DNA from: a virus
Reading direction: 5' to 3' (one strand)
Length of the DNA: 45,110 bases
IMG/VR virus record: IMGVR_UViG_3300032562_000054
Coordinates: 1-45,110 of that record
The notes beneath the pieces are model-generated. The model worked only from the letters and a program-made list of their open reading frames with translations, did no database searches and was not told where the DNA came from. The position numbers were made by a program, and so were the translations under genes. Each line of letters begins with the position of its first letter. The stretch's first letter is position 1. Shown one piece after another: positions 19,854 through 30,132 of this stretch.

Positions 19854-21869
19854 TCAGCCTCCAATCGCGCCGAACAGCGTCCAGGTATTTGTACCGGTCT
19901 TAATCAACTGCGCCACCCCGTACTGCCCCACGATGGCTGCGGTAAGCGTCGAAAGATAGTTAATCGTCACGCCACTTCCCGCCGCGATAGTAGTCTTACC
20001 TGCGCCGAGCTGTTGCACTGCTATAGTCGTACCAATCGGAAACGCCACTGAACTATTCGGCGGCACGGTCGCAGTGTTTGCGGCGGCGTTGTTCATCGTG
20101 ACCATAGACTGAGCATCACTCAGCGCAAAGGTATACGATGTGCCAGTTTGGGCGTTAAGCTGAACCGCGCCACCTACATACCCAGTATTACAGACCGCGT
20201 AGATAACCCACATAGCTGCGTTATTGGTGACGGACGCAACTGTAGTAGGGAGAGTAAAGCTACCTTGCGGAGAGCTTTGATAAAACACTTGAGACGGCGT
20301 GTTGTTTGCAGACTGATACGGAGAAAACGTCGTGTTGCTGAACACGCAAATCCAAAAGAAACTATCTGTAGTGAAAGTATAACTAACTGGTGCTTTGTTA
20401 ATACCAACAGCAAAATTAGTCTGCGTCGAAGACTGAGCCAAAAGTGTCCCGGGCTGGTTACTAGAGTTGTTTGAGTAAATCGCTCCAACCCAGCTACAAG
20501 ACACAGCGCCAGCAACAAACACTTCAACTGTGTTAATAACAGTTCCAGCAGGAGCAAAGCCCAAAACAAAGACTGGATAAAGAGCCGTGATCGTACTAAA
20601 ATTCGGTCCGATAGCCGTGTTACCAGTGACTAAAACTCCATTGCCGCCCGAGCCACCACCACCAGTAGCCGTCACTGTTTGGTTCGGCCACGCCCCCGAG
20701 ATGCTGACACCGGCACCGCCAACCAGACTCGGCGTCACACCTCCAAATTTAAAGTTTCCTGCGCCGTCAATGCTCATCACATCAGTCGCGCCATTGTTAG
20801 TGACGAACCTGATCAGGTTATTGCTCTGAGTCCCGATAACCAGATCAGCGCCCTTCGAGTACAGGTACACCGCGCCGGCTGCTTGGAAGCTGCCAACTCC
20901 ACTAAACCCAGAGCTGTTGATCCCGAAGTCACCGTAAGAGTTACTCGCGGTTCCAACGTCATTCGAGACGATGAAGTCCGCGCTGGCTGCCGCTCCGCTG
21001 CTTTTGTTCTGCAGCACCGACTGCACATAGCCGTTCACCGAAGCCGCATACGCCTCAAAAATATCCACATCGGAGTACCCAAGGGTGCCGTAGCTGACCG
21101 CCCCGACGTTGCCCGAGCCTGAGATCGTCGCGGTAAGCGTAACGCTAGTAAAGCTCGGCGTGGCGGTTTCATTAAGCACCCCGGCGTTGTCTACCAGGAC
21201 TTTACCCGAGCCGCTACCTCCAGTGATTGCCGAGCTTCCAATAGCAAGGCCACCGCCGCTTCCACCGCCCGGGATTGTAACCGTCACAGCACTTCCGCTC
21301 GCGGTCGCAGTCACCCCGGCACCAACAAAGTTAAGACTTGTTGCCGCTGCAGTAAGTTGAGTCCCTTCGTCATCAACCGCTACGCTTTGTCCCGGGACGC
21401 CTTGAGGTCCTTGCGGTCCTGTAGCTCCGGTAGGTCCAGCAGGTCCCGTGGGTCCCGTCGGACCGATACTCCCTGAGTAAAGTTGGACCTTCTGCTGCAG
21501 CTGCATTTCCACGCGATCTAGTGCGTTCTCAATGTCCTGCGGGAACAACCCTTGGTTAGGAAAACTCGTCGCTTGCGTATACGCCAGGTTCCGACCGATC
21601 TGCAGCGTCCAGCCCGAAGCCAGCGTAGCATAGCTGCTTCCGCTAATCGGGAACGTCACCACTCCGCCGGCGTCAGTATCAACACCAGTGATAGTAAAAT
21701 CCACTCCGAGCGTAGCTGCGGTCGTCGCCCCAGTGTTGTCTGTGATCAGCACGACTACTGCGGGCGTGACCCCATCGTCCTGATACGGAATCCGAAAGTT
21801 ATAGCTGAAGCTCGTCAGCACTCCATTGCCGTTGTAGGTAACAACAGCTTGAGTATTGCTAATGGTCAT
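19854..21869 (-). CDS. Tail fibre with T7-type N-terminus and collagen-like stalk
   Basis: A 671-residue fibre. Residues 1-130 follow the T7 gp17-type attachment domain (TYNGNGVLTSFSYNFRIPYQ, LQIGRNLAYTQ, FPQDIENALDRVEMQLQQKV). Residues 136-160 are a collagen-like Gly-x-y run (GPTGPTGPAGPTG onward), which would trimerise as a triple helix. The remainder is Gly/Ser/Thr/Ala-rich beta structure, ending in a shaft or tip that resembles phage appendage repeats. It binds the tail through its N-terminus and probably recognises the host surface. ATG 21869 overlaps the end of the large ejection-protein gene by 4 bases. Confidence 0.87.
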   Translation of the reverse strand: MTISNTQAVVTYNGNGVLTSFSYNFRIPYQDDGVTPAVVVLITDNTGATTAATLGVDFTITGVDTDAGGVVTFPISGSSYATLASGWTLQIGRNLAYTQATSFPNQGLFPQDIENALDRVEMQLQQKVQLYSGSIGPTGPTGPAGPTGATGPQGPQGVPGQSVAVDDEGTQLTAAATSLNFVGAGVTATASGSAVTVTIPGGGSGGGLAIGSSAITGGSGSGKVLVDNAGVLNETATPSFTSVTLTATISGSGNVGAVSYGTLGYSDVDIFEAYAASVNGYVQSVLQNKSSGAAASADFIVSNDVGTASNSYGDFGINSSGFSGVGSFQAAGAVYLYSKGADLVIGTQSNNLIRFVTNNGATDVMSIDGAGNFKFGGVTPSLVGGAGVSISGAWPNQTVTATGGGGSGGNGVLVTGNTAIGPNFSTITALYPVFVLGFAPAGTVINTVEVFVAGAVSCSWVGAIYSNNSSNQPGTLLAQSSTQTNFAVGINKAPVSYTFTTDSFFWICVFSNTTFSPYQSANNTPSQVFYQSSPQGSFTLPTTVASVTNNAAMWVIYAVCNTGYVGGAVQLNAQTGTSYTFALSDAQSMVTMNNAAANTATVPPNSSVAFPIGTTIAVQQLGAGKTTIAAGSGVTINYLSTLTAAIVGQYGVAQLIKTGTNTWTLFGAIGG

Positions 21870-24800
21870 CTGATTTTCCTTGTGCCAAAGCTGCGTCCAC
21901 CGATGCTACGGCCCGAGGCCGCTTTAGAACTTCCGTAGTCACCACCATAGATCATGTCGCGTAGTTGTGTCAACATGTCTGCGTTACTTGCTTGAGGGCT
22001 GTGTTCTATATCCCAGATATGCTGAAGCACATGCGCGGCTGGTTTGAAGCTGAACCCGGTCAAATACCCCAGCGTGTTGTTTGCGTGCTCAACCCAGTTC
22101 TTAGGCGCAGCCACGTTATGCGGATCTTGAATATGCTGGAACATTCTGTAGTCAATCGCCAGTTCTTTTGTAAGCTGGTTCAGCCCGCTCGGGTCGTGCT
22201 CTTCGGGCTGAAGCCGCTTCGTTCCTTTCTTGTTATCTCCCAGGGCCTTGGCGATCTGTTCATCAGCCATACCAAACAACAGGTCGATCATCTCGCTGCC
22301 TTCTCCAGTCATCGGCACCAAGCCCCCAACCAGGTTCTTAATCGCGTTCTCTCGAATGGCTTTGAAAATCCCATCCTTGTCCGTACCAGACTTATACACG
22401 AAGGCATCCAGCGCCACGGTAATCATAATCGGCACGATGTTATACGCGATGGTCTGGGTGAAGATCTTCTGCCAGTCGCGCTTGTCCCCGGCCGGCCCTC
22501 GATCGACCCACACACCAGCGCCCTCGTCTTCCGGCGGCGGCTCATCATAGCCCGGGCTTCCAGGCGGCTTACCAAACCCGCCGCCACCCCCGCTTAACAG
22601 CCGCTGGGCGTTCCGCTGGATAACCCAGTTCTTGTTGACAGTGGTGTTTTCAAAACTCGAAAACAGGTAGAACAGTTTGGCCAGTTCGCCTTGCCAGTCA
22701 TCTCCTTGACGATACAGGCCTGGCAGATCGAGTGCACTGCCTCCCCCTTGGGTGTCTCGGATAGTCTTATCGGCGAGGAAGATTGCTCGTTCTTCATCCA
22801 TACTCTCACTGAGTGCTTCGTAGTATTTTCCAAGCCAGAGCACCGTAGCCTCAATCCGCTTCGACGCCCCATACATCGTGTAAGCGTGTTGCTGAACAAA
22901 GTTGATCGGGCCAGTCTTCTGTGCCAGGCTGATCTGACTTTGAATGTCCCGGTCCACATCTTGCATGGCGCTGCGAACTTCGCCAGACATGTTGTTCACA
23001 AACTTCAGCATGTCCTCTTGTTGCGAGGATCCAAAGCTAAGCTCGGCCACAGCCCGCGCAAGGAACTCCGGCTTGACGCTGCCGATGCTGTGACTCAGCG
23101 CGATCATGCTGTGCTTGGTCCAGCTCCGCATGTTGTAGCCCAGCGCCACCCGGCTGAGCCTATACCGCATCCCACGCAGCCAGCGCGCAAGCACAGCGTT
23201 CTGCCCAGGTACGAAGTTCTGCATCCGGGCAGTGTCGGTAAGCCAGCTATCAATCGAGTGGAAATACTCCGGCCCAAGCACTTCGTTGATGGCGTACTTC
23301 ACCGAAGGCTGCGCCAGTACCTTGTCGAAGTTGATAATCGCACCGCGATAGCTGACATCGTGGATCGTTTGCTCCAGATCGGAGAACACCGCGTTCCAGT
23401 CTTTAATCAGCGGTGCACTGAAACCTGTCCGCGCAAGCGTGTACTTGTTCGGGGGCAGCGGCGAGATATGATCGCGGCCAAAACGGCTGTCCGCGGAGTT
23501 AGTCCTTGGGTCTTTGATCTCCTTACCCTGCGCCTCGCCCAGCGCCCGCCAGTCATACCTAATCTTTGAGTACCCTCCGGGAGTCCGAATGGCAATCTGC
23601 TTACCTTCCGGCGTAGTGATGTTCGCAGTGATTTCTCGAGCCAGCTCTTTCTTCGGCGCAAGCCCTTCAGTATGCCGATACGTGTCTCGAATGTGCGGCC
23701 ATAGGCTTTCCCACTGGTCAATCACATGCTGGTTCAGGTCCCAGTACCACTTCTCATTGAGATGCTTTTCCGCCGCAGCTTGAAACACTGCCGGGTCCCA
23801 ACCATAACCCTCAAACAACTTAATCCGCGAGGCGTCTGTACCGAGATACCGCAGCAAGCCAAGGAACTCTCCACGAGTTCCAATCCACTTCGCGGGCGTC
23901 CCGTCCTTGCGGATTGAGTAAGTCAGCTCTGGAACATCAATGTCTTCGTCAAGTTTCTTCTGCCAGTCCTTCGGAAGCGTCTTAATAAACGCTGTGCTTC
24001 TGGCGTTAAGCTCGGCTTTAAGCTGAGCCGCCATAAACTTCCCGTCTTCCATCTGCTTGAACAGCTGCATCAGCGGGCCGTATTGCTCGCGGTCCAACAA
24101 GTAAAGCTGAGTCTCAACACGTACCGCGTTAGCGCCCAGGGTTCGCGCCGCATGGCCGGCCTGGCCTCCGAGTGTGTTCCGCGTAGCATCTAGTTCCCCC
24201 GGCGTGAACCTGCGGCCGATTGCATCCGCGTTGAACTTCACGTTCTTCACAAGGTTGCCAAGGCTTACCAGTTCTCCAGCAAGCCGAACGCCTTCAAGTT
24301 CCTTTCCGATCGTGTTCCAGCTCTTGATCGTATCCCGAAGCTGTTCCCACTGGCCCACGGTAAACTGAGTATAGTCCGTAGGCAGCGTCGGGCCAAGCAC
24401 TGGGTTGTACTGTCCCGGGCCGTTCCGAGTTTGAGTCTGCCACGCTTCGTAAGTCAGGCCCTCCAGCGCGGACTTGGGGCTCTCCCATTTTCCATTGCGG
24501 ACTGCAGGATACCCGACGTCTTCAAGATAGCTCCGAGCCAGGTTGTTTGCGGTCTGATCCACTCCAGGCAGGATCGGGTTCTTCGCAATCTTGTTGAAGA
24601 GCTTCTCGCCCTTCGCGTACTCTTTCGCAAACGCTTGAGCCTTCTCCAGCTTGTACAGCGCGAGCAATTGCTTCTGCTTATACTCAAACGCCTTGATATA
24701 ATCTGGCGTTCCTTTCATAATCGCGGCCTCGCCTTGACGCATCAGCCGCAGCACATCGCTCGTGATTCGGCGCACAGCCCGGGCTGTTGCTCTCGCCGGC

Positions 24801-27800
24801 AGTTGCTCAAAGCTTTGCTGTGCCAGCGCTTCAATGTCTGCTTTGGAGAACGGCGCGCCGGTAAGCTCAGCCAGGGCTTGAAGCTCAGGAATCAGCAGAT
24901 CACGGGCCGTCGGCATGTCAACGCTGTTGCGCGCTTCGTTGTCCCAGTCCGCCTTGTCCTTGGCATAACCCAGCTGTTGCTGGACTTGATTGAACGCCTG
25001 GTCCTTCGCCGTCTGCAGTGCAAAGCTACCAAAGTGCTTCCGACCTTTGGCTTCGTGCAGCGCAGCAATGGCGTTGAACATATCCTCCTTGTTGGCGAAG
25101 CCGTAATTCGCGGCAAGCTCGTTCGCGTCGCCGCCGTCCTTGGCAAAGATATCACTCGGCAACCGATCACGAAGTTCCTTCGGTATGAGCTTACGCTCGG
25201 CGCTGTTGATCTTCGTCACCGAGGAATACTGTTCGCCCGAGTAAACAAACTCAACAAGGTTCCCGTCTTCAATACAGATGTTCGGTTTGGCTTTGCTTTC
25301 AACCGTAAAGTGCTCCACCATCCGGGCGCCGTCCCAGCCGTTTGGCGGCCAAAGCTCTTTGCTCTTTTCCCAGTTAATCCAGCTACCGCGCTTAAACTCG
25401 TCGTAGTAAAAATCATAGCTTTGCTGCCAGCTTGGCGTCCCGCGCTTAGCCCCAGACCTATCGGCCATTGTTTCCGCAGCTTTAGCCGTGTCTTCCGGCT
25501 TGCGGAAGTCCGCGACGTTCTTCGCTTTGAGGTATACAATGTACTGAGTCCGAGCCAGCACTCCCGTAGGATTCCAATCCGTAGGAGTTATTTCCGCGTA
25601 AGAGACTTTCTTCATCACCCAGTCGCTGGCAAACTTCGGATCTTCAGCAAAGCTGATAACCGAATGCGCGCTGTTCGGCGGAACCTTCCACGGGTTCTCT
25701 TTGGTTCCGATTGAAACCACAGTACTTCCGTGGTAGAACTTCGTCGGCTCGGTTTGCCCAGGCGACCGGAAAAACTGACTCATGTCCCGCGGATCAGACC
25801 CACCCGGAGAGTGCTCAGCAAACCTCAAGATGTTATACGCCTTGAACGCTGGGTCCGCCATCACAGCATCCATCTGCTGTGCAAACACAGTTTTCCAAGT
25901 CTTCTGCCACTCTTTTGTGCGCCAGGCGCGCAAGTCTTTAATCGCTTGCTTCACCAGCTTAGTGTAGAGGTCTTTGTGAGCTTGCTCAAGCTTTTGCGAG
26001 TAGTTCTTGAACAGGCTTGGGCTCATCCGCGCAGCTCCCGGGGACTCGAAGAGCTGCTTAAGATAAGCATCCTTCGGAGCCATAATCCGGATTTGCTTTT
26101 GAACTGCGGCCTGGATCGCCGGCGCCTGAGCATTCAGCGCGGCCAATTCCGTCGGATCAAGCGGTGGCTCATCCTCAGGCGCGAGGTCCTTAAAGTACTG
26201 ATCCGCGTCATCAGGCTCCCAGCCTTTATACGGCGAAGCCGAGCCAGAGTTCTCAATCAGATCATACGCATCTTTAACCTGCATCGCGGTGCCATTAGGC
26301 AGCAGCCCCGCGTCTTTCAACTCCTGAATAGTTTCTGGAGGCAGGTAGTTCTTAAGATCAACCGCGTCGGAGACCTCAGACGAATCCAGTACGTTGTAGA
26401 GATGATCCAGTACCGGGCCTTTAATGATCCCGCCGGACTCATCTTCGGCGTGGTTCCAAGTCGGCGCGTCCTTGCTTTGAACCTGAAGGTTCGGCACTTC
26501 ACTCAGCGTCACGCCATCGGGGTCAAACTTAGCAACCTGCTTCAGCACGTCTGCCATTGGATGCCCGGCAGTCGCACCGAGAAACTCTCCGAGAGTCATC
26601 TCGGCTTGGCCGCCAGACATATGTCCGTCGATCAGCTTATCTTTGAACTCATCGGGCAGCGAATTAAAATCCTGTATCGCATAGCCGCCGGGCTCTTCTT
26701 CCAATTTGGCCAGCTCGTTCGTGTCAATGTAAACCTTCGTGTCTGGAAACAGCGTGTCGATCACGCTCGGAGTAACCTCGCTTGCGTGGGTCTGCATTTC
26801 AGTTTTGGCGACTTGATCTTGCAGCTCTCCAAGCACAGCCGCATCAGCCTCAGCTTTAGCCGCGTGAACTCCATCCGCGTAAGGATCAACTCCGGGCTGG
26901 TCCAGTCCCGCTTCAAACTGCTGCGGATCAAACGTTTCCTTCGGCGTCGGTCCAGCCAGCCGCTTCTGCGTCCCATCATTGAACGGCACGTCAGTCACGT
27001 CGATCGGCGCGCTAGGTCCACCTGGGCGCTCACGTCCACCGCCACTGAACACGTCCGCAGACGGCCCGAGCTTGGCTCCACCTCGGCCCGCAATGTCCAA
27101 CAGCAATCCTGCCATGAACAGCTTGTTGTTCCAGTACTCCACAGCTTGCTCACCGGACAACGGCTTACCAGTCAGTTGCGGCTTACCTTGAATAAACTGC
27201 AGCGCTTGGTCAAACGGGTCAGTATCTTCTTTGGTCTTTACGCCAGACGCAACGATACCTCGGGCGGCCTGGTTGAAGCCAACCCCGATCGGAGAGAGCA
27301 ACGCCCCGAAGGCAATGTTCGGAATAGCGTTGGCCTGATCCATTGCGCTCTTCAGCACGCCCCAGACGTCACCACGAACCAGCGCCTTGGAGCCTTCTTG
27401 GCTTGCTTGCACCGCTTGCAGCATCGGGGAGTTAACCTGCGCAGCCACGTCATGACCGAGGGCCTGAACACCGAAGACTTTATCCGGGGCCTTGTTGGCG
27501 TTGGCGCTCAGTTGTCCAATCGTGCTGAAAAACTTGCTGATCTGATCCAGCGCCGGCAGGTCGTTCTGTGTCGCCGCAGCATGAACAGAGCTTTGTCCCA
27601 CAGCCGCCGCAACAGAAGGGTTTTGCTGTAATATGGTTGATGCGCGTTGGGCGTTAGCCATATCAGAGGTCGATTGTGGATCGTACATTCCTGCCACTGG
27701 CGGGATGCCAGAGTCCGGCGCAGAGCGAATCGCCGTCCCAACCGCAGCTGGCTGAACCCCGTAGGCACTAGCCCGAGCACCGGCGGCTGTCGCACTAGGG

Positions 27801-27913
27801 TCTTGGTAGCTATACGGATTGACCGGCCGCGAGATCGGCTGCACATCTTCCTGCATCGCGGGCGCTTGCCCGGGGGTGGCGTAGGAATACGGATTGGTTC
27901 CATCATCAGCCAT
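21866..27913 (-). CDS. Giant internal virion/ejection protein with ADP-ribosyltransferase-like domain
   Basis: A 2015-residue protein at the position of T7 gp16. The N-terminal 700 residues are Pro/Asp/Gln-rich and helical. Residues about 725-900 look like an ADP-ribosyltransferase of the PolyVal type: KFYHGS (H728), VISFAEDPKFASDW (752-765), then LVEFVYSGEQYSSVTKIN (E888, E894, Q895) as the last strand. The rest is long helical regions with amphipathic stretches, suited to forming a trans-envelope channel. It would be injected before or with the DNA, so the ART domain could modify host proteins at once. Catalytic activity is inferred, not shown. The gene overlaps neighbours by single or few bases, so transcription and translation are coupled. 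Confidence 0.8.
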   Translation of the reverse strand: MADDGTNPYSYATPGQAPAMQEDVQPISRPVNPYSYQDPSATAAGARASAYGVQPAAVGTAIRSAPDSGIPPVAGMYDPQSTSDMANAQRASTILQQNPSVAAAVGQSSVHAAATQNDLPALDQISKFFSTIGQLSANANKAPDKVFGVQALGHDVAAQVNSPMLQAVQASQEGSKALVRGDVWGVLKSAMDQANAIPNIAFGALLSPIGVGFNQAARGIVASGVKTKEDTDPFDQALQFIQGKPQLTGKPLSGEQAVEYWNNKLFMAGLLLDIAGRGGAKLGPSADVFSGGGRERPGGPSAPIDVTDVPFNDGTQKRLAGPTPKETFDPQQFEAGLDQPGVDPYADGVHAAKAEADAAVLGELQDQVAKTEMQTHASEVTPSVIDTLFPDTKVYIDTNELAKLEEEPGGYAIQDFNSLPDEFKDKLIDGHMSGGQAEMTLGEFLGATAGHPMADVLKQVAKFDPDGVTLSEVPNLQVQSKDAPTWNHAEDESGGIIKGPVLDHLYNVLDSSEVSDAVDLKNYLPPETIQELKDAGLLPNGTAMQVKDAYDLIENSGSASPYKGWEPDDADQYFKDLAPEDEPPLDPTELAALNAQAPAIQAAVQKQIRIMAPKDAYLKQLFESPGAARMSPSLFKNYSQKLEQAHKDLYTKLVKQAIKDLRAWRTKEWQKTWKTVFAQQMDAVMADPAFKAYNILRFAEHSPGGSDPRDMSQFFRSPGQTEPTKFYHGSTVVSIGTKENPWKVPPNSAHSVISFAEDPKFASDWVMKKVSYAEITPTDWNPTGVLARTQYIVYLKAKNVADFRKPEDTAKAAETMADRSGAKRGTPSWQQSYDFYYDEFKRGSWINWEKSKELWPPNGWDGARMVEHFTVESKAKPNICIEDGNLVEFVYSGEQYSSVTKINSAERKLIPKELRDRLPSDIFAKDGGDANELAANYGFANKEDMFNAIAALHEAKGRKHFGSFALQTAKDQAFNQVQQQLGYAKDKADWDNEARNSVDMPTARDLLIPELQALAELTGAPFSKADIEALAQQSFEQLPARATARAVRRITSDVLRLMRQGEAAIMKGTPDYIKAFEYKQKQLLALYKLEKAQAFAKEYAKGEKLFNKIAKNPILPGVDQTANNLARSYLEDVGYPAVRNGKWESPKSALEGLTYEAWQTQTRNGPGQYNPVLGPTLPTDYTQFTVGQWEQLRDTIKSWNTIGKELEGVRLAGELVSLGNLVKNVKFNADAIGRRFTPGELDATRNTLGGQAGHAARTLGANAVRVETQLYLLDREQYGPLMQLFKQMEDGKFMAAQLKAELNARSTAFIKTLPKDWQKKLDEDIDVPELTYSIRKDGTPAKWIGTRGEFLGLLRYLGTDASRIKLFEGYGWDPAVFQAAAEKHLNEKWYWDLNQHVIDQWESLWPHIRDTYRHTEGLAPKKELAREITANITTPEGKQIAIRTPGGYSKIRYDWRALGEAQGKEIKDPRTNSADSRFGRDHISPLPPNKYTLARTGFSAPLIKDWNAVFSDLEQTIHDVSYRGAIINFDKVLAQPSVKYAINEVLGPEYFHSIDSWLTDTARMQNFVPGQNAVLARWLRGMRYRLSRVALGYNMRSWTKHSMIALSHSIGSVKPEFLARAVAELSFGSSQQEDMLKFVNNMSGEVRSAMQDVDRDIQSQISLAQKTGPINFVQQHAYTMYGASKRIEATVLWLGKYYEALSESMDEERAIFLADKTIRDTQGGGSALDLPGLYRQGDDWQGELAKLFYLFSSFENTTVNKNWVIQRNAQRLLSGGGGGFGKPPGSPGYDEPPPEDEGAGVWVDRGPAGDKRDWQKIFTQTIAYNIVPIMITVALDAFVYKSGTDKDGIFKAIRENAIKNLVGGLVPMTGEGSEMIDLLFGMADEQIAKALGDNKKGTKRLQPEEHDPSGLNQLTKELAIDYRMFQHIQDPHNVAAPKNWVEHANNTLGYLTGFSFKPAAHVLQHIWDIEHSPQASNADMLTQLRDMIYGGDYGSSKAASGRSIGGRSFGTRKIR

Positions 27914-30132
27914 TAGCGGAGTCCCAGCTTGGTTGCTTGGTATTTACGAGCGATCTCTTGTTCGGTGGGATCAACACCGTATTGCTGACGATACGCTTGA
28001 ACAATCAGTTGCCGATCTTGATCCGGCACCAGGTTCACCTTACCCGGATCTTGGTGGCTGCCGCCGAACGGAATGCCTAGGAACGTGTTGTGGTACGGCG
28101 CCGGGATTGAGCTTGTCCTCGAAACCGCTTGCGCAGTGATATCCGCAAGGTCTTTCGGTGTAGGCTTTTTATTCGGGTTCGCGGCAGTCCAAAGCTGAAC
28201 CTGCGCGTTGACACTTCCGAGGATCGTATTGTACTCGGGGGAGTTCGGATCGGTAATCCCCAGCGGACCTAACGCCGTCTTGAACGTGTTGCTGTGGATC
28301 GTCTGATTGAACACGCTCTGCTGAAGTTGCCCTTGGTGCTGTGCGTCGTTGGCCTTTGCCACAGCGGCTTGTTGCTGCCGCACAAGGCTCGTCGCCATGC
28401 TCAGCGGCACGTTGGGGTCGTTAAGAACCTTGGCTGCCCACGCGGGAGTCAACGCCGCAGGGTTTCCTCCATGAATACCCGCTTGCAGTTCCCCGTCGTA
28501 CTGCAAGTATGTCTGCTGCCGTTCGGGCGTAATCATGTTAGCGTTGCCGCGCATCTGCGAATCCACTCGCTTTTGCTGCGCCCCTGTCAGCCCGTTGTAC
28601 GTCGCAGTAAACCCAGGAATATATTTCGCCGCCGTCGCCGCGTCTCGAATATCCGGGTTGTTCGCAAGCATACTCGTCACGCTGTCAAACGCATCAGCCG
28701 TTTGGATGTTCAGCGCCGTATGGTACTTTCCAAACTCTGTCTCCACCCGCGCGACTGCAGCATCAGCAAACGCCTTGTCTCCAGGGAACTGAGCTTCGGC
28801 CCGTTGCTGAACCATGTTCAAAATCGCAGGGAAGTTCTGCGCCATAGCAGTGACCTGCTGGTTCAGCGGCCCACCTTCAGGAACCTGTCCTTTGAGATAC
28901 CCCGAGGGATCAACGGGCTTCCCACCAACCAGCACCCCGACGTGAAGATGCGGCCCAGTGCTGATCCCCTCGTTCCCACTCTTTCCGAGCAGGTCGCCGG
29001 GGTTCACGGTCTGTCCAACCTGCACGTTGACGTTGGACAGGTGCCCGAGCACGATCTCAGTTCCATCTCCCATCTTCAGCTTGACCATGTTGCCAAAGCC
29101 GCTTGCAGGACCCGCGGCCTCAACCACGGCCTGACCCGGAGCCCGCAAGGGCGTTCCAACCGGCATCGGATAGTCAACCCCATTGTGGAACGTACTTGCC
29201 CCCGCCGTCGGCGCTTCCCGCGCCCCAAAGCCAGAGCTAGGCTGCACGTTGGCGTACTGCGGAGGCACAATCCCACTCAGTCCACCAAACGTCCCATGCG
29301 CTGCAGCCCCAGCTTTAAAGCTGTTCAGCACGTTGTCGGCAATGTCCGCCGCGATCTGCGGCTTGGCCTTGTTCGTGAGCAGGCTCAGCGCTTTGGCTTT
29401 CAGCCCCGCATCAACCACCGAGTCATCAGTTTTCTTAAAGAAATCAATGCCTTGCGCGGCCTGTCCCGAGTTGATCAGGTTCTCCGCCACACTCGCAGCG
29501 GCCTTGGTGTACTCCACCTTGTACTGTCGGTCGATCTCCTCCTGCGGAATGTTCGCCGCAGTTGCGTAGTCCGTAAACGCCTGCTTAAAAGCGGCCTGAC
29601 CATCCGGGTTGTAAAACGCGCTCGGGCTGGCCGTAAGCAGGTTCCTGGCGCCTTCTAGCTTTCCTTTGAAGACTTCCTTCGTAGCGTCTTTATACTGTGC
29701 GCTAGCCCAGATTGCAGTCTGGCCTTGAACCTGCCGCATAGCGCTGCGAGTTTCAGCTTCATACCTAATCCGAGCCGCGGTGTTGAGCGAAGCTCCGGTA
29801 TCGTTGTAGATCCCTTCGAGCTTCTGGTAGAAGTCTCCAAGGTTGTTCTTCGCGGCGAGACCTTGGTTGTTATCCCGGTACTCGTTCGCCGCCTGATAGA
29901 TCTGATTGTAAGCATCGCCAGTTGCCTTTGCTGAGTCAATTTGGTTCTGCTGATCTTGGAACGCCAGGGCGTGCTGCTGCAGCATTTTGCTCGCATCGCC
30001 AACAGCGCCGCCGACTTCTTTCAGTGCGTTGCCCAGGACCTCAGCGCCAAAAGCTTCGGGCGGTGCCTGAGTCGGGGCGGAGACGCCTCCAGCCGAGATT
30101 GTCGGCGCGTCTTGAGTTGGTACAGTAGGCAT
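27913..30132 (-). CDS. Internal virion protein with M23 peptidoglycan peptidase domain
   Basis: A 739-residue ejection protein in the T7 gp15-like position. The N-terminal 300 residues are long helices (coiled-coil-like, Gln/Asn/Ala rich). Residues about 300-410 are an M23 zinc endopeptidase: FHNGVDYPMPVGTPL (H316, D320), GHLSNVNVQVGQTVNPGD, and GPHLHVGV (H395, H397). M23 enzymes cut peptide bridges of peptidoglycan; within the virion this would open the wall for DNA entry. The C-terminal half is helical. Start ATG 30132 overlaps the previous stop. Confidence 0.9.
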   Translation of the reverse strand: MPTVPTQDAPTISAGGVSAPTQAPPEAFGAEVLGNALKEVGGAVGDASKMLQQHALAFQDQQNQIDSAKATGDAYNQIYQAANEYRDNNQGLAAKNNLGDFYQKLEGIYNDTGASLNTAARIRYEAETRSAMRQVQGQTAIWASAQYKDATKEVFKGKLEGARNLLTASPSAFYNPDGQAAFKQAFTDYATAANIPQEEIDRQYKVEYTKAAASVAENLINSGQAAQGIDFFKKTDDSVVDAGLKAKALSLLTNKAKPQIAADIADNVLNSFKAGAAAHGTFGGLSGIVPPQYANVQPSSGFGAREAPTAGASTFHNGVDYPMPVGTPLRAPGQAVVEAAGPASGFGNMVKLKMGDGTEIVLGHLSNVNVQVGQTVNPGDLLGKSGNEGISTGPHLHVGVLVGGKPVDPSGYLKGQVPEGGPLNQQVTAMAQNFPAILNMVQQRAEAQFPGDKAFADAAVARVETEFGKYHTALNIQTADAFDSVTSMLANNPDIRDAATAAKYIPGFTATYNGLTGAQQKRVDSQMRGNANMITPERQQTYLQYDGELQAGIHGGNPAALTPAWAAKVLNDPNVPLSMATSLVRQQQAAVAKANDAQHQGQLQQSVFNQTIHSNTFKTALGPLGITDPNSPEYNTILGSVNAQVQLWTAANPNKKPTPKDLADITAQAVSRTSSIPAPYHNTFLGIPFGGSHQDPGKVNLVPDQDRQLIVQAYRQQYGVDPTEQEIARKYQATKLGLR

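Noticed and set aside
19208-21869. Diversity-generating retroelement as in Bordetella phage BPP-1
   Set aside because: No reverse transcriptase, no template/variable repeat pair and no C-type lectin protein could be found.
24431-27631. Two long plus-strand open frames (427 and 633 codons) opposite the giant ejection gene
   Set aside because: They lie entirely antisense to a clear coding gene, are rich in Arg/Leu/His as expected of reverse-frame shadows in GC-rich DNA, and have no ribosome-binding sites or domains.
28294-29658. 454-codon plus-strand frame opposite the M23 ejection protein
   Set aside because: Antisense shadow with Arg/His/Leu-rich low-complexity translation; the minus strand has catalytic motifs.
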